Origin: Siphonodentalium dalli
Lineage: Eukaryota; Mollusca; Scaphopoda; Gadilida; Siphonodentaliidae
Direction of reading: 5' to 3'
Assembly: GCA_032622095.1 (NCBI GenBank)
Contig: CP136062.1
Coordinates: 227,740,578 to 227,804,577 of the forward strand
DNA length: 64,000 bases
Shown: positions 50,914 to 63,744 of the stretch, piece by piece
Layout of the letters: every line of letters starts with the position of its first letter
Numbering within the stretch: the first letter of the stretch is position 1
Made by a program: the position numbers and the translations under genes
Notes under the pieces: generated by a model
Told to the model about the DNA's origin: nothing
Seen by the model: only the letters and a program-made list of their open reading frames with translations
Database searches by the model: none

Positions 50914-53900
50914 TAAAAGTTTTGACTGACACTTACATAAATATGACTCGCAGAATTGTTAGCACACGACTCCGTATTATGCGGTACTTCGTCCTGGCAA
51001 TAAATATTAATTTTATCAATTGATGAATAAACAACATCAATCAATTTTACAACGACATCCTGAAACTTTAGTCATGATAAACATTACATTTGGAGAATAG
51101 TGGACATGATCATTGAAGTACGTGATTGTGATGAAAATGATTGATGTGAACCACATTTTTTATCAACTATTGTATCTGGTGTCCTGACTACATTGCATGT
51201 TAATTTGGTAAAATCACATGTAGTTACGATATATTACATGTAAGAGCCATGCGTATATGATAGCCATTAAGTTCCACCACTGTGAACATTTGAGTAAAAT
51301 GTCAAACTATCTATAGGGCCCAACGTTAGTTTTGTTCGCAACTGTAGTACACTACCCGCGGAGACTTATCTGACGACACCATTCTCAAAACTACATTTCA
51401 GAGTCATACTTGACATATGTGCATAATTTCAACTCGCACAATTCATGAAAAGGCTGATCGTGTTAGTTAATATCTGTATAATCAGTAAACGCTCTTTAAA
51501 TTTTGTAAACCGTCCAAACAACTTGTTTCCACTAAAATGTCAGACTGGAAACAAGTAGACTCTGAGAGAAGACCGCCATATTTGATACTTTTGTTAATTT
51601 CAACTCGCACATCCACCAGAAGGTTAGTTATGAGGATTAATATTTGTATAATAAGTAAACGCTCTTTAAATTCTTAAAGCAGTCCAAAAACACCTTTTTC
51701 CAATAAAATTTTAACTGGAGACAGATAAACTCTGAAAGTAGACACGATATTGATAAATAAACCATTCGCATGTCATTTTAGACAATCCGAAATAGTGCGA
51801 CCGTTGTTTTCGACCAAAGGAATTTGACTTGTGAAATCAGCGAGGGTGGGGTAGGGTTAGCTTTTCTGCGATATCTTTAACAAAAATCGATGTATCGAGG
51901 TTTTGTTTGTGGAATATGATCAAGATATCCTTGTAGATTGTTCATGTTTGTCTATATGTGATGTAGCTGATTTTAAGAATATACAATATCTGAATATTTG
52001 GGAAAGAAAATTGAAAATGCAGTCATAAATACAATTCATCTGATGATTTTATGATATAATTCCACATTAAGATATGTAATTAAGTAATTTGTGGCAAGAT
52101 CTCTCCATGTTTTTCGATTTCTAAGAACAAAGAAAGCCACTTACCGAACTTGCTATGCGCAATAGCATGTTTTTATCACCAGGTGGACGGGAACAAAATA
52201 GAGGGGTACACAAACAAAAGCCTGACACAAACCTGTTTCCACTAAAATATCAAGCTGGAAACAGGTAGATTCTGAAAATAGACACACTGGTGGTATAGAA
52301 ACTGTTCTCATATCGCTTTTAACATTCCGAAAACGCGCGACCATTTTTTTCGACATAAGGAATCCGACTAATAGGTAAAATAGCCATTGGCACAGGAATT
52401 AACCCTTTGTAGTGAAGTTTGAATTTTTAAGTGTGGTCTAAAATATGACAGTATTTTGTTATGCGGTTCTGACACTTGTTACGAAAACACAAGATTTAAA
52501 GGCGAATTCCCTGCTAGATGGACGTGACTTTTTTGCGTAAAAAGTTTCGCCAAATGTCAATTTTTCAGATTTAAAGAAATGTTTTGACCCACAAGTTATA
52601 TTGCCAACAGTATACGCTAAAAAAATGGTCGCGCGTTTTCGGAATGTTAAAAGCGATATGAGAACAGTTTCTATACCACCAGTGTGTCTATTTTCAGAAT
52701 CTACCTGTTTCCAGCTTGATATTTTAGTGGAAACAGGTTTGTGTCAGGCTTTTGTTTGTGTACCCCTCTATTTTGTTCCCGTCCACCTGGTAATAAAAAC
52801 ATGCTATTGCGCATAGCAAGTTCGGTAAGTGGCTTTCTTTGTTCTTAGAAATCGAAAAACATGGAGAGATCTTGCCACAAATTACTTAATTACATATCTT
52901 AATGTGGAATTATATCATAAAATCATCAGATGAATTGTATTTATGACTGCATTTTCAATTTTCTTTCCCAAATATTCAGATATTGTATATTCTTAAAATC
53001 AGCTACATCACATATAGACAAACATGAACAATCTACAAGGATATCTTGATCATATTCCACAAACAAAACCTCGATACATCGATTTTTGTTAAAGATATCG
53101 CAGAAAAGCTAACCCTACCCCACCCTCGCTGATTTCACAAGTCAAATTCCTTTGGTCGAAAACAACGGTCGCACTATTTCGGATTGTCTAAAATGACATG
53201 CGAATGGTTTATTTATCAATATCGTGTCTACTTTCAGAGTTTACCTGTCTCCAGTTAAAATTTTATTGGAAAAAGGTGTTTTTGGACTGCTTTAAGAATT
53301 TAAAGAGCGTTTACTTATTATACAAATATTAATCCTCATAACTAACCTTCTGGTGGATGTGCGAGTTGAAATTAACAAAAGTATCAAATATGGCGGTCTT
53401 CTCTCAGAGTCTACTTGTTTCCAGTCTGACATTTTAGTGGAAACAAGTTGTTTGGACGGTTTACAAAATTTAAAGAGCGTTTACTGATTATACAGATATT
53501 AACTAACACGATCAGCTTTTTCATGAATTGTGCGAGTTGAAATTATGCACATATGTCAAGTATGACTCTGAAATGTAGTTTTGAGAATGGTAAGTCAGAT
53601 AAGTCTCCGCGGGTAGTGTACTACAGTTGCGAACAAAACTAACGTTGGGCCCTATAGATAGTTTGACATTTTACTCAAATGTTCACAGTGGTGGAACTTA
53701 ATGGCTATCATATACGCATGGCTCTTACATGTAATATATCGTAACTACATGTGATTTTACCAAATTAACTTGCAATGTAGTCAGGACACCAGATACAATA
53801 GTTGATAAAAATGTGGTTCACATCAATCATTTTCATCACAATCACGTACTTCAATGATCATGTCCACTATTCTCCAAATGTAATGTTTATCATGACTAAA

Positions 53901-54052
53901 GTTTCAGGATGTCGTTGTAAAATTGATTGATGTTGTTTATTCATCAATTGATAAATTAATATTTATTGCCAGGACGAAGTACCGCATAATACGGAGTCGT
54001 GTGCTAACAATTCTGCGAGTCATATTTATGTAAGTGTCAGTCAAAACTTTTA

Positions 54053-55222
54053 GGACATGGGAATATTTTTTTATTTCGTCACCACGAAATAACTAATTCG
54101 TGGCCACGAAATAACTAATCCGTGGCCACGAAATAACTAATTGAGATATACGATCGCCAGTCCAATTGTTGTAATGGAAGGGGGTAGAGATGATCTGGTT
54201 GTAGTTGTCCACCATCTTGGCATGAGCCACGGCGATTTGAGATAAAGGGTGTTGTAGGGTGGTCCGTAAAACAAATTAAGTAATCATCCCTTTCACCAAC
54301 CCGATCCAAAGTTGCCGCCGTCCTGGGGTGGGTCACATAGGGCATCCACGACATTCAGTATAGCTTGGGGCCACACTACAGCACAAAAAATTATACCACA
54401 TCAAACTGTTAAGGGGCCGATAAATTGTATAGGTGCCATATTTGAACCCATCTGGGGCGGCCATTTTGGATCGGGGATGGTGAAAGCGGGTGAATATTTA
54501 CTTTGTCTCATCGGGGGTCACCCTACAACAAACTGTATTCGACCTAAAATGGGGGGGGGGGGGAGGCAATTGCATTGTACCATATATGGACCCCTCTGAT
54601 CAGTTACCATTTTCGCTCGAATGGGCTGAAGGTGTGAAAATTTAGCTTGCTTTGCGAGCCACCGTACAACACCCTTTATTTGATCTATATCGGTCAAGTG
54701 ACCGATAAATAATGTGCACCCTATTTGACCCCTTCTGAGCGGCGACCATATTGGATCGGGTACGGTTGAAAGGGGGTAAATATTTATAAGTTTGTTTTGG
54801 GACCACCCTACAAAACCCCTTATTTGACTTAAATCGGCCAATATGCCGAGTGAAATTCCATTCCCATTCGATGCCTTGTTGTAAAAACTAATGAATATTC
54901 AGTTTGTCTTGGAGCCACCTGACCCGTGTTTCTCCGTTCTCTCTGGGCTAGTTTATACCGGACGTTCATATCCCCATAGAGCCCGGGTCCCACGCCATAA
55001 TGTGTCTACAGTAGCTTCTCTGCGATCGTACGCTTTGTTTCTAAAACATCACCAAGTGTAACCATACCGCGGCCGTAAAGGTATCTGGGTATATGCAAAG
55101 GTCAATCAGTTATAATTCTCCACGATTTAGCATTTCGTTGCCACGAATTAGTAATTTCGTGGCCATGCACGAATTAGTATTTCGTGGCCACGAAATAAAA
55201 AAAAAAACAATTTCCCATGTCC
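54053..55222. mobile_element. Nested 1.16-kb TIR element, right arm
   Basis: The mirror of 49752-50913, eight bases longer. Visible differences include a longer G-run at about 54550 and a GAATTAG/GGATTAG change in a palindrome unit. Confidence 0.75.
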
Positions 55223-55630
55223 AAAACCAGCCACCGTAGCTTATGGATCATTCTGTTTTAGTATTAAATTTTGGAGAAACCCGACCAGCATCAATGTAAC
55301 AACTACAACAACTCATCTTTGCCAATGATATGTTTAGCCATACATGTGGATAGGGTGGTATTGTTTAAAAGTGTTAAACAATATTATCATGTCCATATGT
55401 ATTGCTAAATATTGCTGGGTTGTTAGATATAGATATAGATGGTTGTTCTATAATTCCTGGTCGGGTTTATCAACATTGGGAGTTTAAATTATGTTCATCT
55501 GGTGATAAAGAAAACACTTTCTCCGTCCCGTCCCCGGGATACATGTTTCACATACTAAATTAACACCTTGGTCAACATAACAAATCACTATCTCAAATCC
55601 TTTGTCACAAGAATAAAAATAAATTGTCAG

Positions 55631-55640
55631 TATAAATAGG
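55631..55640 (+). promoter_or_regulatory. TATA-box-like sequence
   Basis: TATAAATAGG about 60 bases before the in-frame ATG at 55692. Its mirror is at 49334-49343 in the left arm. This is a sequence match only. Confidence 0.3.
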
Positions 55641-55646
55641 CAAGAC

Positions 55647-55982
55647 ATGTCTGGACACTTTCTAAGAGATAATTTAGTTATAAGAAGATATATGTGCATT
55701 ATGTGCTTGGTCTTATATATAGTACAACACAGTAAGATGCAAGTGACACAGTGCGGGGACATTACCATGTCGAATAACATAGTTGAGGGGACCCTTCCGT
55801 CATCCTTCATAATGTATCATGACTCCAGCTGTTGTGAACAAACCATCGACTTAGGCTTAATGGATCGTTCTCCCCCAATAATATACTTGGCTTTGAACCG
55901 ACCAACACTCTGGGCCGTGGTATTTTCCCGTAAATTAGATAGTGTCTATAGTCGGATGGTATTGGTTATGTTGAAATGGTGA
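55647..55982 (+). CDS. Small ORF behind a TATA box, right arm (unassigned)
   Basis: Identical in translation to the left-arm ORF at 48992-49327. TATAAATAGG is at 55631-55640, and the alternative start after it is at 55692. Identity between the arms could reflect constraint or simply the youth of the duplication. Confidence 0.25.
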   Translation: MSGHFLRDNLVIRRYMCIMCLVLYIVQHSKMQVTQCGDITMSNNIVEGTLPSSFIMYHDSSCCEQTIDLGLMDRSPPIIYLALNRPTLWAVVFSRKLDSVYSRMVLVMLKW

Positions 55983-56534
55983 CACAGATATGAAACTGTA
56001 CATGTTAGTGCCCCATGGGCCATTGATCATTATAAGATCGAGAAACTTAGTCTTGGAAATTACCGGGAAGTCACTGGAAATTGCAATTGTATCTGATAGG
56101 GTCGTAATTCAACGTTTGCGTTTCCGATGCAGTTAATACTCAAATGTGAAATTTGAGATATACCTGGCCGTCAAAGTGAACCATATGTATTATTTAAGGT
56201 TAGCAACGGTTGCTAATCAAATGCCACAATGGTGTACTAATCATTCATTGGTATTGCCTTAATTTAGTCAGTGTCTAATCACGTGGTGCTGGTTTTGTTC
56301 AAAGTTGGGCACATGTATGTCTAAAACTATGCAGCCACGCTCTGCATAGTCCACTGATCATTATAAGATCGGGAGACTATGCCACTGGTCCCGATAGCTC
56401 CTTAGTAACGGTTACTAAGCACCTACTTGGAATTTGCAGGCAAATGCAACTATGGTTGATATCTATTTTACTCATTAAGCTCTACTTTAGTTGAAATTCG
56501 AATTTACTTGATTTTCACTGCTATACACGAGAGA

Positions 56535-57870
56535 GAGAGACCTCAGATGTAATGACGCAAAAAAAAGGCAATGTATACCCTAATAAGTAAAGTTAGAAAG
56601 CACAAACTAACATTCGATTGTACCCTTGACATATACGAAAACACCATTGTACCGATAATTACATACGGGTGTGAAGTATGGGGTCACGAAAACATAACAG
56701 CGTTCGGAAAGCTAGAGATATGGTTCCTTAAATTCATGTTCGGCTTAAAAAAAATCAACTGCCACTACCTTTATTTACGGTGAAACAGGAATATACCCGA
56801 TAGAGCTCAAAATAAAAACAAGACTACTCCCATATTGGGGAAAACTTATGAATATGCCCACAAATAGGTTACCACTAAAATTATATTACTCCGCCCTTAC
56901 ATCATCAAACAATAATGCATGGTTGAAATACTTTGAACGAATTGGGACGGTCGTCATTTTGGATCAACCAGTGGGCCCCCGAAACAAAGAAATTCAATAG
57001 AGCAATAACAGAAAGACTACACGACATATTTATTCAAGAATGGAGGGGTTCTATATCATCGTTCAGCAAATACGGATTCTACAGAATAGTAAATACTAAC
57101 TTTGGCAAAGAACCGTACATCTTATCCAGGAATCAATGCACCGTCTCACGATTAGTGAAATTTAGAACGAGAAATCATCATTTACCAATTGAAACGGGTT
57201 CCTGGACAAACACAGAGTATACCGACCGTAAATGCAAGCTATGTAACCTGGAAATAGGAGACGAATTCCACATTATCCTTAAATGTCAAAAATTGATTGA
57301 TATCAGGAAGAGACACATCGAACCATACTACTATATCAGGCCAAACACGATGAAACTAAACGCACTTTTCAACACTAAGAAAGGTAGAATATTGGCCCAT
57401 TTGACTCTCTTGATCCAAAAAGCCCTCAAATTTTGCCAGGAACACCCTGTGGCTTAACTATGGGCCAAGCTGAACAATCCTACAATATGGGCATACTATA
57501 TACCCCAACCCCTCCCTGTGGATACACCACTTCGCGTGTGGTACCACTCTAGATTTTGCCCCTGATTTCAAAATGAAACTTCATTGGAACCACAATCCCT
57601 CACCCCACCCCTATGATACAACACCCACCCCTAGTAATTTTCATGCGGCTTTACTCTAGATTTCGCCAATTCTGCTAAAGGAAACCTCATTAGAACCACC
57701 ATAACACCACGCCACAATTCCCACTGAAAGTACATAGCTACTCCCACCCCTCCCACAACTCGCGCATGCGTCACTTATTTTATGTATTACCATATTCTGT
57801 ATATTATATAGCTTCAACATCATAATATTCATGATAACTTTAGCTAATAAAATCGTATCGTATCGTATCG
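56535..57870 (+). pseudogene. 5'-truncated LINE in right arm
   Basis: The mirror copy of 47111-48440. It has the same frameshifts and 3' tail (CGTAT repeats at 57851-57870). Two replacement differences are visible in the last frame: KLND versus KLID, and QEHHVA versus QEHPVA. The insertion and its decay therefore pre-date the inverted duplication. Confidence 0.8.
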
Positions 57871-58000
57871 AAGCGTGGAAATTAACTGTTGTCAGAATAT
57901 TGATGATGAATGTTGGGTTTCAGTCCTGAAGTTGGCCAAATGTAACTGGCGTGGGAAGTGTGAAAGCAAAGCCTATACTGCTATAGTAAAGATCTCAGCT

Positions 58001-58231
58001 GCACCGAAATGTCCATTTATCAGTAGCACAAATCCTGCGAAACACACAGATTATCTCAGTGCATGTGGGATAGACTCCGATGACAACGATTGAGTTAATG
58101 ACAACGAACAACTACCATCTATACCTGTGTGTGTGCGACACTACATCCCGTTATGATCAACGGTGTGGTTTTAAAAACTGGTCAGTGGACAACAAGACAG
58201 ACAGGTATCAAATAAAACAATAATATAATAT
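58001..58231. other. Right-arm-specific 231-bp segment
   Basis: The left arm runs directly from CTCAGCT to GTAATCACATC (46969-46986, inverted), whereas the right arm has about 231 bp between them. The segment extends a plus-strand frame to a stop near 58093, ending CGIDSDDND. No TIR or poly-A was seen. It is either an insertion on the right or a deletion on the left. Confidence 0.7.
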
Positions 58232-59004
58232 GTAATCACATCGTGAACAGTCTTGTTGTGAATATTGTCGTTTGATTCAACAGGCTGCATATTATCGAAA
58301 TTACAAAACCATTCGACACTTACTTTTGCCAATTACTGTATCTTGATGCATAACTATATCATATATTGCATCTATTAAATCACGGATAGTTACAGTGGGT
58401 CAAACACGAGTGTTACACTACATATATAGTTGCGCACGATTGCCAATAAGTCATATTACAATTTACAATCAACGTTTGAGCATAACACGACATTCTCCAT
58501 TGGGTTAAGTGTTAAATTTTGATCGCAACTGTACCCAGCAAGAATCATCTGATCACATCCATTCTTTTTAAAACTACGTCTGAGTTTCATACTTAGTATT
58601 TTTTAGGAATATCAGTACGCGCATATCATAATACGCAAAATGGCGCCATTTATCCAAAGTACTAGAATCTGCATAGGGCTCAGTGTTAAATTTTGATTAC
58701 AATTGTAGCCAACAAGAATGAACCGATCACATCAAAATTTTCAAAAATACATGTAACGGTCATATCTAGTAGTTTTGAGAAGTTTCAAATTGCACCGATC
58801 ACCATACGTCAGATGACACCATCTATCTTTTTCTGTAAATACGAAACGCTCTCTAAATTATGTTGACCACGATTAGGCCGACCCGCCAAAATTCAAGAAT
58901 GGAAACAAGTGAATCCTGAAAACACACCTACTACGCATACATTACCCGTTTTCAGATCGCTTTTAACAAACCAAAAATGCAAAATGACATAAGGAATCCG
59001 ACTA

Positions 59005-59728
59005 TATGGGAAATCATAGGGAAGAGGTGTGACGATATTTTTTTATGCAAAAAACACACAAGGCTATTGACCAATCAGGGCCCAGTGTCTATTTTATTCT
59101 CTCCTATACATCCGCTAGATGTCACTCCGAACCATATTTACACCAGTGTAACATACTCGCCGATATTTGAACCACATTTACATAACTAAAATGATGGGTG
59201 TGTGTCACGTGGTTTTAAGGACCAATGTTCGGTGTAGTAAGATTCGGGTTGATAAGTTTACGAACTACCCTGTTTTAGGAAACAAGGTTTGGTAGAATTC
59301 CCAATTGAGGGACAATCATTTTTTTTTAATTACACACCAATGTACATTTAATTGGCCAAATTGAGGTTACACATAACTAAAAAGCTCACTATAGAATATG
59401 GCAATTATTCAGGTTGGTGACAAAGTCCACATGTAACCTTCACTAACACAAACCGTGTGAAGGGCGTGATTTTGTTGTCAGTCAATGACTATTTTATACA
59501 GAAAAAGGTTCGTATATGTTTTATTTATCAAGATTTATCGGAATTTGTCGTCTGTATAAAAGTTATTTCTACTTATATATTATACAATTATTGTGTTTTA
59601 ATTCGCGACTGTACATTAGAAATTAAATGGTCGACATAGTTCCAATAGCTCGTCTATTAACCCTGCTATACTAAATCAGTGAACACTCACAGCAAACGTG
59701 CATAGCCATAATGAGCGAAACCAACACA
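59005..59728. other. Right flank of the large inverted repeat; no gene recognised
   Basis: Unique AT-rich sequence; no repeat shared with the left flank was found. Confidence 0.45.
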
Positions 59729-59892
59729 TTAAGGGAACCTCTTCTGAAACTCCAAGAATGCTTGTATAAGCTCGTGTTGACAACCATCTCCGTATGCTTG
59801 GTCACAGGAAATAAAACCAGCTACCCGAGTTCGACTGACCAGTTGTGAGAATTGTGGCATCGGCATGGGAGTGTCATTCCGGGTCCATGCCA
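59729..59892 (-). CDS. Terminal exon of an unidentified gene
   Basis: A strong acceptor (TTTTTTTTCTTCATATGTTAG) opens a 164-base exon with 53 codons and TAA. It encodes AWTRNDTPMPMPQFSQLV, a stretch with RVAGFISCDQAYGDGCQHEL, and ends IQAFLEFQKRFP. The composition is protein-like, with a paired Cys in CDQAYGDGC. I do not recognise the family. Upstream exons should be further right on the same strand. The next exon candidate (60656-60945) ends in its own stop, so the two probably belong to different genes or transcripts. Confidence 0.4.
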
Positions 59893-60655
59893 CTAACATA
59901 TGAAGAAAAAAAATATCGTCATTTGTCAGATAATTAAATAGACTGTGACTTGAAGCCACTTAATAATACATTATCACCCCACACCCAGGTATTGTTTCCC
60001 CTTGATATCGCGGTATATGGTCATGGCTATATAGTCAACAATCACCTCTCAAAAGTTATCATCCAGGTATTGTGTTCCCTTGGTGGCGCTGTATATGGTC
60101 CGTCGCTGATCAAATGATACCTTATCATGGCACACCCAGGTATTGTGTTCCCTTGGTGGAGCTCTATATCGTCGGTTGTATTCAAAGACATCGTAAAATC
60201 GACTTTACCGCCCAAATAAAATTTTACAAGATAGACAAAAAACTGATTAACGCACGTCTCAGAGCTTGATCGGTGAAGTTGATGAACATGTACACATTCT
60301 ACCGTTCAATGGATACTTATTATAAATTCACATGTTCTTTAAAGTTGTAAATGAGGAGAAAACATGCGTTTTTTATTCAAACGATTTTTCTGAATTAATA
60401 TTAGTTAGGCGGCATTTTTTTACAACATTTTGATTTTTATGCGTGGTCTCTGATATGATACTTTATATCTCGGCGTTCGATGCGAGGTTATGCAATCGTC
60501 ATCACTGAAGTAAAACTATCCTCAATGTTTAAGCTTTCAGCTACTAAATGTGTATTATCATTGTTGCTTTGTAACTTGTGTCGCGATGAGCCGTGTGTAC
60601 CTCCGTGTCACAGACACGAGAGGATTGCTGTGGTGTCATACTCATCCGGCATAAT
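59893..60655. other. No recognisable gene; short GGTATTGT repeats
   Basis: CACCCAGGTATTGT(G)TTCCC recurs at about 59985, 60062 and 60136, near GCGGTATATGGTC-type text. Otherwise unique. Confidence 0.5.
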
Positions 60656-60945
60656 TTACGAGATCAGCAGGGGGTCATGGGCACGATTGGATGGGGTTGT
60701 GGTGGTTGTCACGTAAACATTAACCCGTTGCTGCAGCGTGGTTTCGATAAATAAAGCGTAAAGGATGGTCATGATCCTCGAGTTTGTTGTTGCGTCCCTG
60801 TTATTCCAGTAGACTCCATCATACGAGTTGCCAAACTTTGGAACATGCGACGGGTATATTTCGTCGTTATTTGACGCAGTATAATAATCCGCTAATAAAA
60901 TGGACGGATAATCAGTAAAACTAACACTAATTATTTGATTGGAGG
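60656..60945 (-). CDS. Terminal exon of a second unidentified gene
   Basis: Acceptor CGCGCTTTAG, phase 1, 95 complete codons to a TAA. The text includes NQIISVSFTDYPSILLADYY, HVPKFGNSYDGVYWNN and SRIMTILYALFIETTLQQRV, followed by a VNVYV strand and a Thr-rich tail. The alternating hydrophobic pattern suggests a beta-rich domain near the C-terminus. No family is assigned. The upstream acceptor has a weak pyrimidine tract. Confidence 0.4.
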
Positions 60946-61124
60946 CTAAAGCGCGTGGTGTGATTATTATGCCTATATACAACCACTAAAGTACTAATAG
61001 TAAAAAAAAACGTTCATTAGGGTACTCGTGATCTCGAAACGTTGACTGGGGTACCCATAATCTCTAAGTCTCGCTTCGTGCTTATCGGGCGAGATTCTGG
61101 GTAGCCAAATCGACGTACTTAAGA

Positions 61125-62345
61125 TCAGGAGCCACATACCCACCTGGTGTCCCAAAACAACCAGCGAGTATCCCAAAACCACCAACGGTTGTCCCAATCC
61201 AACCAATGAGTGTTCCATACCATAATGTAGGTTTCACAAGCCATACAACAAGTATCCCAAAACACACAGGTTACGTGGTTTGGGTCACATACGTAGTGTT
61301 CCAAACCATCCAACAAGGCAGTGTTCCAAACTACACACTTAGTGTCCAAAACCACAAACGAGTACCATAGCCATACACTGAGAGTGCCAAATCACCAAAC
61401 TTACTATTCATATTCACCCAAATAGTGTCAAAAACATACAAAGCGTGTCCGAAACCACACAACGAATGAATGTCTCAAACGTCCCAATGAGTGGCCCAGT
61501 CCACCCCAGTGGTGTCCCAAACCATACAATGGTTGCACAAGCCACCCATCGGGTGTTCCAAACCACGGTAGTGTCCCCAACCACCCAACGGGCGTTTTAA
61601 TGCACACAATAAGTGTTCCATACCCATCCGATAAATACTTCAAACCATAAACCGGGTGTCATAAACCACACACATAGTATCCGAAACTAGCCAACGGCTG
61701 ACCCAAACCGTAATATGACTGTCCAAATCCATCAAATGAGTGGTCCAAGCCACACAACGTGTGCCACAGACCACACAGGCATGTAATGTCCCAAACCGTC
61801 TAATGGGTGTCTGAAACCACACAATGAGTATTCCACATTATCAAACGAGTGCATCAAACTACTCAGGTATTGACCCAACCACCCATTGTGTCATATAATC
61901 CACACAAAAAAAGTGTTCCATGCCATCCAGTGAGTACCCAAACCACCCAATCAGAGTCCTAACCACCATATGTGTGTCAAAAGCCTCCAATCGAGTGCCC
62001 ACAAACGAACCATGCAAGCAGTATGCAAAACCACCCAGCAAGTCTCAAAAGCTACCCAAATGAGTGTACCAACAACCCAGCTAGTGTCCCAAACCACACA
62101 ATGAGTGTCCCAAACCACACTCGTGCTGTCCCGAACCATCCAACGGATGTCGCAAACTACACATCGGGTATCCCAAACCATCCTATATATCAGAGTCCCA
62201 ACACCCAAAGAGCGGCCCAAACCACACAACGATCGAGTGTTTCAGTTCCTCTGGAGTTTCTAAGACCGAACAACTATAGACTAGTGTCTGCAACCATCCG
62301 TTAAGTGTCTAAAACCATATAATTCGTGCCCTAACCATACTAGTG
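61125..62345. repeat. Highly degenerate minisatellite, period about 21-23 bp
   Basis: Units of the form GTGTCCCAAACCACACAATGA run for about 1.2 kb with many substitutions and indels (GTATCC, GTTCCA, AACCATCCAACG). It generates several spurious Trp/Gly/Leu-rich frames on the minus strand. Confidence 0.85.
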
Positions 62346-62769
62346 TACAAACTATCCCACCCCTGGTCAAGTGGTCCTGCAGAAGTGCTATGATGTTGGT
62401 GGGTACTGCTGTTTTGCTAGGATGCGGTTAGTACAAAGCGATGCTGGTGCACGACCGCGTGCGCGTTCCGCATCGTGATTACATCGAAACTACGCAATTA
62501 CAACACGGTGTAAACATTCTGATGATCACACATGAATGCACTAAAACCTCCGGTATACATACATTCTGCAACTCCGCGGACGACTTGAGAATGACGTTCT
62601 TTGGTGAGTTTTAACCTAGTTATTGTTACACCAAAAAAAAAAAAAGTTTTGTCACGTTACATGACTGAAATCATCCCAGATGAAGGGAATGCTGATTTTA
62701 ATAACAAAGACACACATTCATTCAAAAGATATATAGCGTACGCTTGAAACAAGCCCAATTTGATATTCT

Positions 62770-62856
62770 AGGATCCACACTGATGTTGGTGCGGGACCAA
62801 GGTGATGTTGGTGAGAATCCACACTGATGTTGGTGAGGATCTACTCCGATGTTGTT
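62770..62856. repeat. Short tandem CACTGATGTTGGTG(A/C)GGAT
   Basis: Four imperfect copies of about 22-28 bp. From 62346 to 62769 nothing further was recognised. Confidence 0.75.
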
Positions 62857-63039
62857 GAAATATTTTTCTTCCATATTACTGGACTCAAACCATGAACACA
62901 TCGATTTCAAACACTACGAGGAGAGAAAATACAGTCCACCGGGAATCAGAAAGATCTTTAGAATCGAGAATAATGACCCAAATATCACAAATTGGACTAT
63001 ACCGTGACATTGGCTACTCATTCCCAGTTACTTATTCCT

Positions 63040-63740
63040 TATTAGGAAACATGCAAACTTGACCAAATAAACGGTGCGGTAGGGTGGATCACCCCTAGTT
63101 ATGTTAGAAAAACCGAAAACCGAACCAATATATAGCCCACGCGGTTGCCACAGAGGTGGCAAATAGGGCACACATTGCCGTTTCGGTATCAATGGACCGA
63201 TTTTGACCAAATAAACGGTGCAATAGGGTGGCCTACCCTATGTTATACTACAAAAACCGAAAACCGCATCCTCTAGACCGCGGGGTTGCCACGGGAGGTG
63301 GCAAAAAGGGCACACATTGTCGTTTCGGTATTTGTGGGCTGATTTTGACCAAATAAACGGTGCAGTGGGGTGGCCCACCCCATACTACACTACGAAAACT
63401 GAAAACCGCACCTCTCTAGCCCGTGTGGTTACCACCGGAGGTGGCAAAAATGGCATCCATCGCCGTTTCGGTATTTATGGACCGATTGAGCCCAAATTAT
63501 CGATATGGTAGGGTGGCCCACCCTATCTTATGTTAAAAAACCGAAAACCGCACCCTTCTAGCCCGTGCTGTTGCCCTAAATACCGAAACGGCAATGAGTG
63601 CCATTTTTGCCACCTCGTGTGGCAACCGTACGGGCTAGAGTGGTGCGGTTTACGGTTTTTATAGTATAATTTGTGGTGGGCCACCCTACATCGCCGTTTA
63701 TTTGGTCAAAATTTGTCCAATTAGACCATAATACGGCGTT
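63040..63740. repeat. Tandem ~145-bp repeat with GGTGGCCCACCC
   Basis: Units carry GACCAAATAAACGGTGC, TAGGGTGGCCCACCCTAT, CGAAAACCGCACC and GCCGTTTCGGTATTTATGG. About four units are forward and the last (63575-63730) is inverted. The theme resembles the interior of the nested TIR element at 49752-50913. Confidence 0.85.
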
Positions 63741-63744
63741 CTTA

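Larger units (their letters stand above)
46208..52370. mobile_element. Left copy of a 6.2-kb TIR element (arm of giant inverted repeat)
   Basis: Bounded by TAGTCGGATTCCTTATGTC at 46208 and its exact inverse GACATAAGGAATCCGACTA ending at 52370. If the outer TA is a duplicated target, the TIR is GTCGGATTCCTTATGTC. Subterminal text is also inverted-similar (TTAAAAGCGAT.TGA.AAC; TTTCAG.AT..AC.TGTTTCC). It contains a truncated LINE, a nested TIR element and a small ORF, and no recognisable transposase. Positions 46208-52350 are repeated inverted at 52619-59004, roughly 99% identical by eye. Confidence 0.85.
52619..59004. mobile_element. Right copy of the 6.2-kb element (inverted arm)
   Basis: The reverse complement of 46208-52350. 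Its outer end (GACATAAGGAATCCGACTA ending at 59004) is intact. Its inner end stops 20 bp short: the TIR is missing and replaced by unrelated ACGCT-. It differs from the left arm by isolated substitutions, G-run lengths and an extra ~231 bp at about 58001-58231. The centre between the copies (52371-52618) is unique AT-rich sequence. Confidence 0.85.

Noticed and set aside
46208-59004. Autonomous transposon or Polinton-type element
   Set aside because: The arms are long, but no transposase, polymerase B or integrase is visible; the only large frames are LINE debris and one small ORF.
61082-62229. Trp/Gly-rich minus-strand open frames
   Set aside because: They are translations of the degenerate 21-23-bp minisatellite.
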